Below, piece after piece: positions 31,271 through 41,105 of a stretch of 64,000 nt of DNA (position 1 is its first letter; every line of letters starts with the position of its first letter). A program made the translations under genes and the position numbers. Under the pieces are notes generated by a model. That model had not been told where the DNA came from. It was given only the letters and a program-made list of their open reading frames with translations, and did not search any database. This DNA comes from Prorocentrum cordatum (taxonomy: Eukaryota > Sar > Dinophyceae > Prorocentrales > Prorocentraceae): positions 52,501-116,500 of the forward strand of contig CAUYUJ010022517.1 in the NCBI GenBank assembly GCA_963575745.1. The letters run 5' to 3'.

Positions 31271-31557
31271 TTGTCGTATCCCCAAGAGGGAGAAGAAGGA
31301 GGAGGAGGACGAGGACGAGAAGGAGGGGATGGAGGAGAATGTGGCGACGACGGGGAGGTAGAGAGAGAGAATGTATACGTGGGGGAGGGTGGGGAGGGAG
31401 GATGCGACATAGGCGAATAATGAGGAGGAGGAGGCGGAGGAGGAGGAGGAGGAGGAGAAGGAGGAAAACGAGGAGGAGGAGGAAAAGGAGGAGGAGAAGG
31501 AGGAGGAGGAGGAGGAGGAGGAAAAAGAGGGGAGGAGGAGGAGGAGGAGGAAGACAA
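31271..31557. repeat. (GGA)n polypurine microsatellite
   Basis: It is GGAGGAGGA and GAGGAGAAG-rich on the + strand, interrupted by GAGAGAGAATGTATACGTG near 31365-31380. Large Ser/Pro/Leu frames on the - strand are artefacts. Confidence 0.9.
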
Positions 31558-31564
31558 ACATGGC

Positions 31565-32188
31565 GAGCTCGGGGCCTCATGGGGCGTGTTTTGGGCCTCT
31601 TGGTGGTCCTGGGGGCCTCTTGGGCGCCCCGGGGGGCCTCTAGGGGCCTCTTAGGGGTATCTTGGTAGTCTCGTGGGGGCATATTGGAGCTTCCTTGGCG
31701 CCTCTTGGGGCCCTCTTCGGGCGTTCTTGGGAGCCTCGGGAATGCTCTTGGGGCCATCTTGGAGGAGATCGATCAAACATGAGGGGGTACTTAACTAGCA
31801 TCGGCCCTTTAGAGTGCCTAAAGTCGCCTCTTGGGGCGCTCTTGGGCGTTATCTTGGGCCTCTCTCGGCGCTCTCTTGGGCCTCTCTTGGGGCCCTCTCG
31901 GGCTATCTTAGAGCCATCTTGAGGCCTCGGATGGCCATCGGACGCGAACGGGCGACGAGTCAAACATCATCATTGATGTTTCATATGTTTTTGAAGGATT
32001 GTGGCATCTTCGGGGCCTCATTGGGGAGCTCTTGTGGCCACTTGGAGCTGTCTTAGAGCGTTCTTGGGGCCTCTTGGAGCATCTTGGGAGCCATCTTGAG
32101 GCATCTTGAGGCATCTTGGGCTATCTTGAGCCATCCGGGAGATCATCTTGGGCTCTCCGAGGCGCTCTTGGAGCCGTCTTGGGTCATT
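31565..32188. repeat. CTTGG-type degenerate tandem array
   Basis: GGGGCCTCTTGGTGGTCC and CATCTTGAGGCATCTTGAGG-type units run for about 600 bases. It includes GGATGGCCATCGGACGCGAA (31928-31947), the shared internal segment of this family. It ends in terminal block C. Confidence 0.85.
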
Positions 32189-32335
32189 TTGGACGCTCCA
32201 GCGCCTCGCGGGGCGCCCCGTCCAGGTCCAAGGGGAGGGGATGAGGGGGAGGGGTGGGCCCCTCCCCGAAGGGGAGGAAGGGGGGTGGAAGAGGAAACGT
32301 CCTAAACCACCTACGCCCAGAGGGCTCGTGGGATT
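32189..32335 (+). repeat. Conserved terminal block, copy C
   Basis: From TGGACGCTCCAGCGCC to GGGCTCGTGGGATT. The inverted repeat is kept as GGGGAGGGG/CCCCTCCCC around TGGG, followed by CCCCGAAGGGG. AAACCACCTACGCCC matches copy E exactly. Confidence 0.8.
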
Positions 32336-33021
32336 TTAATTGCTTCCTAGCAGGCCCCACCCTCTCGTGGCCCCACAGCCCCAGTGCCCGTGAGAACCCG
32401 CCCTCGCCCCCCGTTCTGGCGCGCGCCCTGGCCAGGGCCGCGGGGCGGATCCACATGAGGCCCGGCGCACCAGAGAAGGCCCGTATGTTCTGAAGGTATC
32501 GTGTCTTGATAAGTCCCGTGGCAGTGTTTGGCTCGCGCAAAGGAGAGGCACGCATATGATGCGCAGTGCAGCTCAAGGTGACTCCAAGTGGTGCTGCACT
32601 CTGGGGTCGAGGCTGGCTGGCTGGTGTCCTTCGGTGCCCAGCCCATCTGTGCCAGCGAATCTCAGCTTATAGTTTCCGCCAGGGTGCTTTGGAGGCCCGT
32701 CGTGGCCCGCGGTGTTATTTTATGGTTTCTTGTGTCGCCAGGGCGCACAGGCAGTAACAGGTTAAAGCTGGAGCAACTGTTCGTGCATACGCGTACGCAG
32801 TTCGAGCTAACGTTCCATTTTGCGGGCGTAAGCTTCGAAGACGCACGAGAGTTGACAGCAGCGCGTCTGGCCCGTTAGCGAGGAGCACTACATGCTGCAA
32901 GCATCGAGCCTCCGTGTCGGTTGAAAATCCGTATGCGAGGACTTGTTACCGCCGTGGAAAATTGTCATCGTTTTGGAAGTTGCAGCGTGATGGGCCACGG
33001 ATTCCGACGCATTGTTGCTGT
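32336..33021. other. Unassigned unique-looking sequence
   Basis: Composition is less biased than in the neighbours. Frames of 60-100 codons occur on both strands without motifs, and I see no repeat. It is probably intergenic. Confidence 0.4.
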
Positions 33022-34953
33022 TTAGTCGTAGCGACGTGGGGGGGGAACGAGAAGATGAGGATCAACTCGAATCGGCACGCTGCGTGAACTTTGCATTGGC
33101 AAGTAGATGCGTTGACGAGTTGACAGTGCCACGAATGACAAATGGCGCGCGGCGAAAATGGGGCGGCAGGTGTACGAGATGCAAGAGAGGATTGGCTTGA
33201 CTATCCTAGAATTTGAAGGCCATCCCGCGCCCCTGGCCTCTGTCAGTAGCCCTGCCTCGTCTGCCAGACTGGTCGGACCGTCCCTTCTACCTTCTACCCA
33301 GAGTGAGACAACAGTGCCACGGTCAGGATAATGTAGTGGGGGTGGTGGCCGAGGAGGCTGATGGGGATGAGGGCGTTGGATTGTAAACAAGGGGAGGAGT
33401 ATGATGACTAGTCGAGTTTGCCAGGTTGAACGAGCCGACGGGATGGGCGGAATGGGCGGGATGAGCACGCAAGTGCAGTCAATCAGAAGAGGGGGAGGCG
33501 GGTGGGAGGGGGCCCGTCCCAGGGCCATCCTGGGTGTCGAACTCACTGCCGTCGTGGAACGAGTTCGGGGCAGCGCGCGGGGCAGCCCGCTCTCCCCACA
33601 GCGCACCCCACGACGACAGCAACGACGAAGACGGGACTCCACCCTCCACCACGCACACTCCTTCCCTCGTGCACCCAACTCCCGCAGGTGGGGTAAGAGG
33701 AGCAACATCAAAGTCAGGATGACACATGAATTCACTGTCACAATCGAGGACGGAAGAGTCATCAAACACAGGCTCTGGGAGCACAGAGAAACGGAGATTA
33801 TCGTCCAAATCAACCCGAGCAGGTGTACCACCAGTGGCTGGAGGGGCTCGAGAGGCAAGCACTGATGCCTCCGCCGCCGCGACCGCCTTCGGAGGTCCGC
33901 GGTATGCGGGAAACACCCCCCCCGACGGAGGCGGGACACGTCCTCACGCCCCTTCCTGGTAGGCGGTTCGCACTGACGGGACAATTGACGTCCATCAATT
34001 GTGGCGGTGAACCCGCACGCAGCGCAAAACTTCAATCCATAGCGAGCCCATTCGTGCAACGAGTGGCTCTCGTGGAGCCTGACGTCTCCAACCTCGCGCG
34101 CCCTCAGCACGGGAGATATTCCATCACCAGTGAACCGCACAAAGGACGCAGGGACTGAGGGAGCGGGCTCTAGGGCCGAGGCATGGCAAACAGACGAGGC
34201 GAAGGCGAGCAGCCTCGCTCGATGCACAATCTGCTGGCGCAGGGAGCACATCCACCGCTTGCTGCAACGGGAGAGGGAGTGCGACGAGGAGGCAATCACC
34301 AAATCCAGCCGAGATCTACGGTTAGTCCTAGGCTGGGACAGTCGCCAACCAAACTCTGGGGCAGCCTGCAAAGTGTCTATGAGCGCTCTCCTGGCTCGGC
34401 GACGGACCAAGGGGGCAATGGCGTCGTAATGATCAGTAAGCGGAATCGGGTGACGAATCGCAGTGTCCCGCCCCCTCCTCGCAGCCCACCCCGCCCAGAC
34501 GTCAGCACAAGCGTTGGCGTGAAATAGGAAGGCCTGGACGGGGGTGGTGATACGGTCAGGCTCGGCCTCCAGATGCGAGGGAGTCCAGACGACATCCACG
34601 GACCCAGGGCCCCGTTTCTGCGCAGCCTGCCGCACTCGCACCCAGAGGTCTGCGTTGCAGCCAATGGGGCGTTGAGCGCGGCCAGCCCGCCAGCCATCAA
34701 CCACAGGCTTACAATCGCAAACATAAGCGATATTGCCGACCGAATACTCGATACCCATGGCCAGCGCAAGGAGCTCAGATCGGGGCGCAGTCTGACGGCG
34801 GCCTGGGAGACAGGCAGCCACACCGCAGACGGGGATCCACATGGCCCCCGAAGGGTCCCCGTCCAAGGCGCGACGCATGACCACCACGGCTGCTCCGCAG
34901 CGTCGCCGTCGCTCGTCAGAATTGTGCTCCCCCCCTGACCCATCCCCAAACAT
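33022..34953 (-). pseudogene. LINE-type RNase H with zinc tail, 5'-truncated element
   Basis: The ORF starts at an ATG (34953) and reads to 33022. Residues 1-160 form an RNase H domain: Asp4 in GDGSGG, Glu60 in SELLALAMG, Asp80 in VCDCKP, His127 in TPSHLEAE and Asp151 in ACADVWAG, all in the expected order and spacing. Near residues 308-330 is KFCAACGFT...CEPPTR, a C-terminal zinc-like tail. After about residue 350 the composition is low-complexity and probably not protein. The element is cut at its 5' side by the repeat array at 35010. RNase H of this type usually follows a non-LTR reverse transcriptase, which is missing here. Confidence 0.75.
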
Positions 34954-35009
34954 ATACCTATACGACCACCCTTCGGGTGATAAGGAGGTTCGGGGGGGGG
35001 AACCAACGT

Positions 35010-35238
35010 CTCACTCGATCGGTCTCACTATCGATCTCAGTATCGATCTCACTATCGGTCTCGCTCGATCGATCTCACTCGATCGATCTCACAAGCGATC
35101 TCGCTCGATCTATCTCATTCGATCGATCTCACAATTGATCTCACAATCGATCTCACAATCGATCACACAATCGATCTCACATTCGGTCTCAATATCGATC
35201 TCACTATCGATATCACAATCGCTCTCACAATCAACGTC
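35010..35238. repeat. TCGATCTCAC tandem array
   Basis: Units of 10-12 bases (ATCGATCTCAC, TCGGTCTCAC) repeat about 20 times. The array borders the RNase H remnant on one side and the ATC satellite on the other. Confidence 0.9.
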
Positions 35239-35850
35239 ATCATCATCATCATCAACATCATCAACATCAACATCATCACCAACATCGTCATCATCATGAG
35301 GGCCCCGTCATCATCATCATCATCATCATCATCATAAACATCAGCATCAACGTCAGCATCACCATCGGGACAACATCATCATCATCATCATCATCACCAT
35401 CATCATCTCATCATCAACATCATCATCATCGGGACACAGTCATCGTCATCATCATCAGCAGCATCATCATAATCATCATAGTCGGGACACCATCATGATC
35501 ACCATCGTTCTCATCATCAACATTATCACCAACATCGTCATCATCCTCGGGACACCATCATCATCGTGATCATCGCATCATCATCATCATCATCATCATC
35601 ATCGACATCATCATCATCATCAACAACATCATCATCATTGGGGCACCATCATCATGAGCAACATCATCATCAACATCGTCATTATCATTATTATCATCAT
35701 CGGGACACCATCAGCATCACCATCATCATCATCACCATCATCATCATCAGCATCATCATCGCGACACCATAATCATCATCTACATCATCATCAACATCAT
35801 TATCGCCGGGACACCATTTCCATCAACATCATCATCACCAACGTCATCGG

Positions 35851-35911
<61 letters not shown>

Positions 35912-36069
35912 GGGACACCATCATCGTCATCATCATCAACCTAATCATCATGAGCATCATCATCCTCATCATCGGGACACTATCATCATCATCGACACCA
36001 TCATCAACATCATCATCTTCATCGGGACACCATCATCATCATCATCTCATCATCATCATCATCATCATC

Positions 36070-36113
<44 letters not shown>

Positions 36114-36140
36114 TCATCATCATCTCATCATCATCATCCT
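35239..36140. repeat. (ATC)n satellite with GGGACACC spacers
   Basis: About 900 bases of CATCATCATC, with perfect runs such as 35849-35911. The word CGGGACACCATC or a variant recurs about ten times inside. The poly-Ser, poly-His or poly-Ile frames follow from the triplet repeat. Confidence 0.95.
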
Positions 36141-36350
36141 CGCGGGACACCGCGGGACACCGGCGGGACACCGCGGGACACCGCGGGACACCGGCGGGGC
36201 ACCGCGGGCCCCCGGCCGCCCGGAAGGGAGTCATTTGGTCCGGCCGCGTCTCAGCCACACGGGACACCAGCGGGACACCGGCGGGACACCGCGGGCCACC
36301 GGCCGCCCGGAAGGGAGTCATTTGGTCCGGCCGCGCCTCAGCCACAGGAG
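36141..36350. repeat. GCGGGACACC tandem array with duplicated ~57-bp unit
   Basis: CGGGACACCG units continue the spacer word of the ATC satellite as a pure array. A longer unit, GCGGGC(C)ACCGGCCGCCCGG to GCCTCAGCCACA, occurs twice (about 36203-36259 and 36291-36348). Confidence 0.85.
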
Positions 36351-36639
36351 ACTTTCTCTCGCCCGCCCACGCAGCTTCGCCTCGCCCGCACGGCACGCAC
36401 GAACACGAAACCGAAATCGATTTCCCGGTAGGGGGGCTCTCCGTTCCACTTCGATCTCACCCCCTCACCTCCGACAAAGGGGGGGTCCATCAGGGGTCGA
36501 GAGCTCCTTTAGCAAACACTGCCCGAGGAAAAGAGGGTCTCCAAAACCAAGGCCTTCTACACATTCAGGAATCGTGAGACTCACTGAGGTCAGGCCTCTC
36601 AACCAAGAGGACGGATCAGAATCAGCGTGACCGCAGCCG
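36351..36639. other. Spacer before the LINE remnant
   Basis: A + frame running through it from the ATC satellite has no motif. I see nothing else in it. Confidence 0.35.
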
Positions 36640-36648
36640 TGGGGGTGC

Positions 36649-38073
36649 TTGATCTGTCAGGAGGCATTGCCGTGGCGTTTGCGTCGCGCGGGTATCTCCT
36701 CGACGACGGCGATGGGGGACATGGCGAACGCATTCAGCTGCTCAGAGTCCCGCGCCCTCCGCGAGGCGGCGGGGGCCTCCACGCGGGGCGATGCGCGGTG
36801 CTACTTCGACCACCGCCGTGAGAACAGCACGGTCACAGTCGTGGCCTCGGGTGGAGAGCAGACCATGCGCGACCTCTGCGGGGCCTTCGTTGGCGACGCG
36901 GCGGCGGCGGTCTTTTTCGCCCGCGCCTTCGGGCGCCCCGTGCAGACGTGTCTCGCCAGCTGGAGGGGCCAGGCGCGGGCTGGCGAAGCCCCTCCTCCTC
37001 GTGCTCAGGATCACGCGGCGCGGTCGGAGCAGGAGCTGACATCTCCCGCGCCGCCTTCTATTCCAGAGTACACGCTTTGGCCGGGTGAGGGTGTGTACAC
37101 AGCTGGGTTTTTTTCTTACAGACACCAGTGGCCCTGCCTTGCCAAGTCTTCGCTGACGGTGCGATAAAGACCCGCGTCGTGACCACTGCCGGGACCGCGC
37201 AGTGCACGTTGCAGTGCGCGCGCGAGCAGCTACAGGCAGCGCTGGGCGCGGATGGCTACCCGCACAATCCAGGAAAAACCAGCGTGTCTCCTTCCTGTGT
37301 TGTTCCGTCTCCAAGGCTCAGTGCGCGGCCGTTTTTGGAGATCTGGCCGGGCCAAGTTCGACGGCGTCTCCCCGGGCGTTCGCCAGACGCCCATCCACGG
37401 GGGCCCGGGGAAAACTTCAGAGGCTTGGCGGCCCGCAGGGGCTAATATTCCATGGGGCGCTTCGGGGGCAAGAATCGTGTCTGACGGCTTGCGCGGACTG
37501 TCTCCGGGGCCGTGGTGCAGGGGGCGATATCGTCTAGGCGCGGCGCAGCGGTTGCCCCGGGGGCCCAGGGGCTTCGTCTGGACAGGGTGCTCGCGGGGCT
37601 CGCCAGGAAGATTTTTGGGGGGATCCGCCTGCCAGAAGATCCAGGTGCTCGATGAAAATGGAAGTCCAGTTCTTGGCGAGACAGGTCAGCCCGCGATGAA
37701 GTACCGCGCGCTCGCAGATGCATCCGTCCTTCGTCGCGTTGGCATCGCTCCGGCGAGCGTGGGGTTGGTCTCAGTCGGAGCTCCTGGAGTCCTGATTGTT
37801 CTCGGGCCCCGTGGGGGCCCCGTATCCCGGGCTGTCCGTCAAGGCGCTCTTCGTGGGCGATGGCTTTCGGGGGCAGTTTCTTGGTCTCGATCCAGGGGCG
37901 CTGCGCGCCGGGGCCAGGGCCGTCTGCGCTCCGCCACCCCCGGGCCTTTGCGGATCCTCCTCCTGGCGAATGCCCAGCTGACCCACGAGGGCCCCCCCTT
38001 CTCGCTGGGGCTCTCTGGGCGCGCGAGCTCAAGAGCGGCCAGGGCTCGGTCTGCGGGGGGTCCTTCTTGAACC
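36649..38073 (+). pseudogene. LINE-like reverse transcriptase, degenerate
   Basis: The frame at 36649-37167 carries GDMANAFSCSESRALRE (motif A with Asp) and LCGAFVGDAAAAVFFARAF (motif B). After a shift, the frame at 37128-37445 carries LPCQVFADGAIKTRV, where the catalytic FADD has become FADG, followed by ALGADGYPHNPGKTSV. The third frame (37252-38073) has QPAMKYRALADASVLRRVGI and PASVGLVSVG, resembling the post-RT region. The motif order is that of a non-LTR RT and closely follows the dinoflagellate LINE pattern I remember. Two frameshifts and the lost Asp show it is dead. Confidence 0.65.
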
Positions 38074-38190
38074 GAGAGGCGATGCTCTCGCGCCGTCGCT
38101 TCTCCAGGAATGTCTGTCATGCGCGTCGCTCGCTCCTTCCCGCGTTGGCGGTCGCGAGCGAGTGCGCATTTTGCCGCGGTTCAGGGCTAG

Positions 38191-39353
38191 GCGGATCGCC
38201 CGGAAAAAGGCGGTTCAGGCTGTGCTTCGGGGGGGTGCCCGACCTTCGGCGCGCCCCTCAGCGACGTCGGCGATGGGGGGGACGAACTTCGACATCTACT
38301 GTGGGCATTCGGGGCCGTCTTCGGATCGAGAGGAACCCTGCAGGCATCTTCGAGCACGCGCCCCGAGGGCCCCGATCCATCGCCGCGGTGCATCGGCTGG
38401 GCCAGGGGGCGCTCGCGACGGCCGGGCGGTCTTGCTCGGGCGGGCCCGGCGGTTGAGGGGGCTCCCGCAGAGGCCGCTCTTGCTCGGCCCGCGCCGCCCG
38501 CCGGCGCGGCGGTCGCTGGGCGCGCCGAGAGGGCCGGGGGCCGCCCGCCCGCCCAGGCCCGGGCCGCGAGGCCACGAGGCGGAGGAGGCGCGGCAGCCAT
38601 CCAGAAGACCGGCGGCCATTCCTGTGGGCCCCCTAGCGGACGCCGTGGAAAGATTGCCACCGATGGGCTCGCAGATGGCGGCGAGGCCGATGCCGACCCT
38701 GATGGGGGCGGCGCTAGTCAAATCGCACTGCGCGCGCGGCTATCGGCCGCGTTCACGACGGCACTGTTGGACGACAGTTGCGCGCTGGCGAAGACGGCGC
38801 TCCTGGCCGGCAGGGCGCGCGTAGAGGAGGCGGCCATGATGCGCAGCGGGCCGGCAGCGACCGCTTCGGCACAGAGGATGGGCCCAGCGAGCGTGCAGAT
38901 CTTCCTGGTAGTGGCCAAGGCAATGTCGGGGGCGGGCGAGAAGGTCGGCGCCGAGAGTGTCAAAGCGTGGGCCGAGCAGCCCCTGGAGCTCGAACAGCTC
39001 AACGGCATGAGCGACTTGGCGATATAGATCGTAGGTTTGCGAGTGTCCAGCGCGCGAGGGGGGGCTCGGCGAAGACGGTCTATTCGTTCTCGGATCAGCA
39101 GCTCAGCAGAGCGTCCACGAGTTCTGTGGAACAGCTCGGGGGGGAGGCAAAGCAAGGAATGGCTCCGCGGTCGCGCGGCGAGATGGCGATGCAGCTGGTG
39201 CTCGACGAGCTGGAGCTGCGAGTTCTCAGTCGGGGGGTGACGACATATCGCAGCTGCGTGATGGAGAGGGCATCGAGCGAGCTGCGGAGGGAAGTGCGCG
39301 GCGTTAAAGCCTGGGATGCGGATGTCAGACCGCGGAATGGAGAAGCCAGATGA
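38191..39353 (+). pseudogene. Retroelement-associated ORF, unassigned
   Basis: An open frame from the stop at 38190 to 39027 (278 codons, no early ATG) reads Ala/Gly/Arg-rich sequence and then a better part: SQIALRARLSAAFTTALLDD, RMGPASVQIFLVVAKAM and GEKVGAESVKAWAEQP. An overlapping frame to 39353 continues with SVEQLGGEAKQGMAPRSR. Paired MGP-x-x-VQIF and GAPP/GMAP-type phrases recur, as I recall, in non-catalytic parts of dinoflagellate LINE proteins. It may belong to the same element as the RT just upstream. Low certainty. Confidence 0.4.
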
Positions 39354-40695
39354 CGGCGGCTGGCCGGGCGACGTCGTTGTCGACCCGGAGGACGCTGTCG
39401 TCAATTGCGCGCGCCAGGAGCGCGACGGTGATTCCGCAAGGAAAGATTTCAAGCGTGCGCTTCCCTTCGGCACCGCCGAAGGGAAGGGCCGCCTCTCGGA
39501 CCAGGGCGCCCGCTGGCGACGCCCGGGCTCGCCGCCCCGCTGCCGCCGCAGGGCAGGGCCCCCCTCCTTCCTCCGCGCTTCCTCGTTCGAGCCCCCCTTC
39601 GCCTCGCGCCCGCCTCTCTCCTTCGAAGCGTTCGTATCTTACGCCGCGAAGTTTAGGGGATCGACGTGTCGATGTTGGGGCTCGAAGTGGCCCCGGCTTG
39701 TCGGATTCGTTCCCTTTGAAGTTCGGGTTTTTAGGGGCCGTTCAGCAGTTTTTTTGTTGGTGGCCGCGTGGTCGAGCGCAGACAGTTCGGGGCCCCCGCG
39801 CGTGGCGCGGGCAATCTTAATGGCCCGCGGGCTTCAGCGCACCATGGCTCGCCCATCGTCGAGCTCGTTTGACGGAGCTGTAGTCGCGGCGTTGCCTCCG
39901 ACGTCGGCGCGAGATCGATTCGCCGCCGCCGCCGCCCCCTCCTCTTGATCCCTTCCTGCTGCTGTTCCACCTCCGAACACTGGCGCACTAGCGCAGAGCA
40001 GGGGCGCCCCGCGCGCGGCCCGACGTGGCGTCGGCGGCTGCCAGTTGCAACGGATGTTGTCTTTTGCCTGGCGGGGGCGCGCGCGCACTCTTCTTGTCGC
40101 ATTGCTTTTGCGAGTTGCCGCCGCGAACGAACGCGGTGATCACGCAGTTTGGCTGGCGCGTGCTCATGCGTTGAGATGCTTGCGCTTCGTGGGCAGCGAG
40201 ATCGGACGCCCCCTGCGCAGGCTGAAATTGCATCGCGCACGGGCCGCTCGCCCAACATGTCGCGCCCAGGTCCTGCGTTGCCCTCGCTCTGGCGCCGCGC
40301 CGCGTGCGCCCCGTGAGTGCGCGCGGTATTGAACGCGGGGGCCCCGCCAGGGGTTCCGCCTGCATTTGTTTCGACAGCTTCGAGCGGTCGCAGCGAGAAA
40401 GGTCGGGTGGTAGCGAGCATGCGCACGCGGCCGCAGCGCCAGGCAAACTCGCCGCGATCGCTTCTAGCGCCCGCGCGGACGTAGAGCGGGTCTTGTTTCG
40501 TTCGGGGGTTCTTGCTTGAGCGCCTCGCGCGTTCGTTTCGAACGTGCCTCGCGGTCATCGTGGCAGACGTCAGGCGGCATTGGCGATGCGGTCGTTGCCG
40601 CAGCGTTGCGCGCGTCCGTCTTGCATGTGCCCAGCGCTTTCGCGTGCGAGTTGTAGACGCTTGAAGTAGCCCCGCCCGCCCATCCAGAAACGATG
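39354..40695. other. GC-rich stretch, no supported gene
   Basis: A 386-codon - strand frame (39731-40891) is Arg/Ala/Pro/Ser-rich without helix or domain pattern and ends in repeat sequence, so I do not accept it. The word GCCCATCCAGAAACGATG at 40678-40695 is repeated exactly at 52259-52276. Confidence 0.45.
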
Positions 40696-40734
40696 CTTCG
40701 GCGCGTTGCGCTGGCCAGGCATGTGGGACCTCTT

Positions 40735-41100
40735 GTTGCCTCCTGGGTGCCGCTTGGGAGTCTTTGGGCGGCGTCTTGGGGGCCTCTTGGGGCCCGCTCG
40801 GGCGCTCCTCAGGGCCATCTCGGCCCTCAAAAGTTTTTTTTTGGGGTATTAAAGGAATTGGAAGCGCGCCAGTGGCTGGCCCTGAATACATTCAAGGGTG
40901 CGTGCGTGTGCGTGCGTTTGTGTGTGTGTGCGTGTGCTCGCAGAGCCCCCTCCCCCCACCCCCCTCCCCCCCCCTTCAGAGAGGGGCGAGATCTTCGACC
41001 CCCCCCCCCGCCCTTCCCCCCTTTGGCGCCGGAAAGGGGCGCGCCCCCCCCCCCCCCCCCCCTTCCTTTCCTCCCTTTGCGCCGGGCAGGGGGCTGGGGA
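40735..41100. repeat. Short CTTGGG array, GT repeat and C-rich tracts
   Basis: GGCGTCTTGGGGGCCTCTTG units (40735-40830) precede a GTGCGTGCGTTTGTGTGTGT run (about 40900-40940) and several C-runs (40950-41065). No terminal block follows this array, unlike the five full copies. Confidence 0.75.
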
Positions 41101-41105
41101 GGGGG

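Noticed and set aside
35240-36140. ATC/GGGACACC region as a CRISPR-like array
   Set aside because: The repeats are triplets with irregular spacer words. There are no uniform repeats with unique spacers, and the DNA is eukaryotic.
39731-40891. 386-codon - strand frame
   Set aside because: Arg/Ala/Pro/Ser bias only, no motif, and it starts inside a CTTGGG array.
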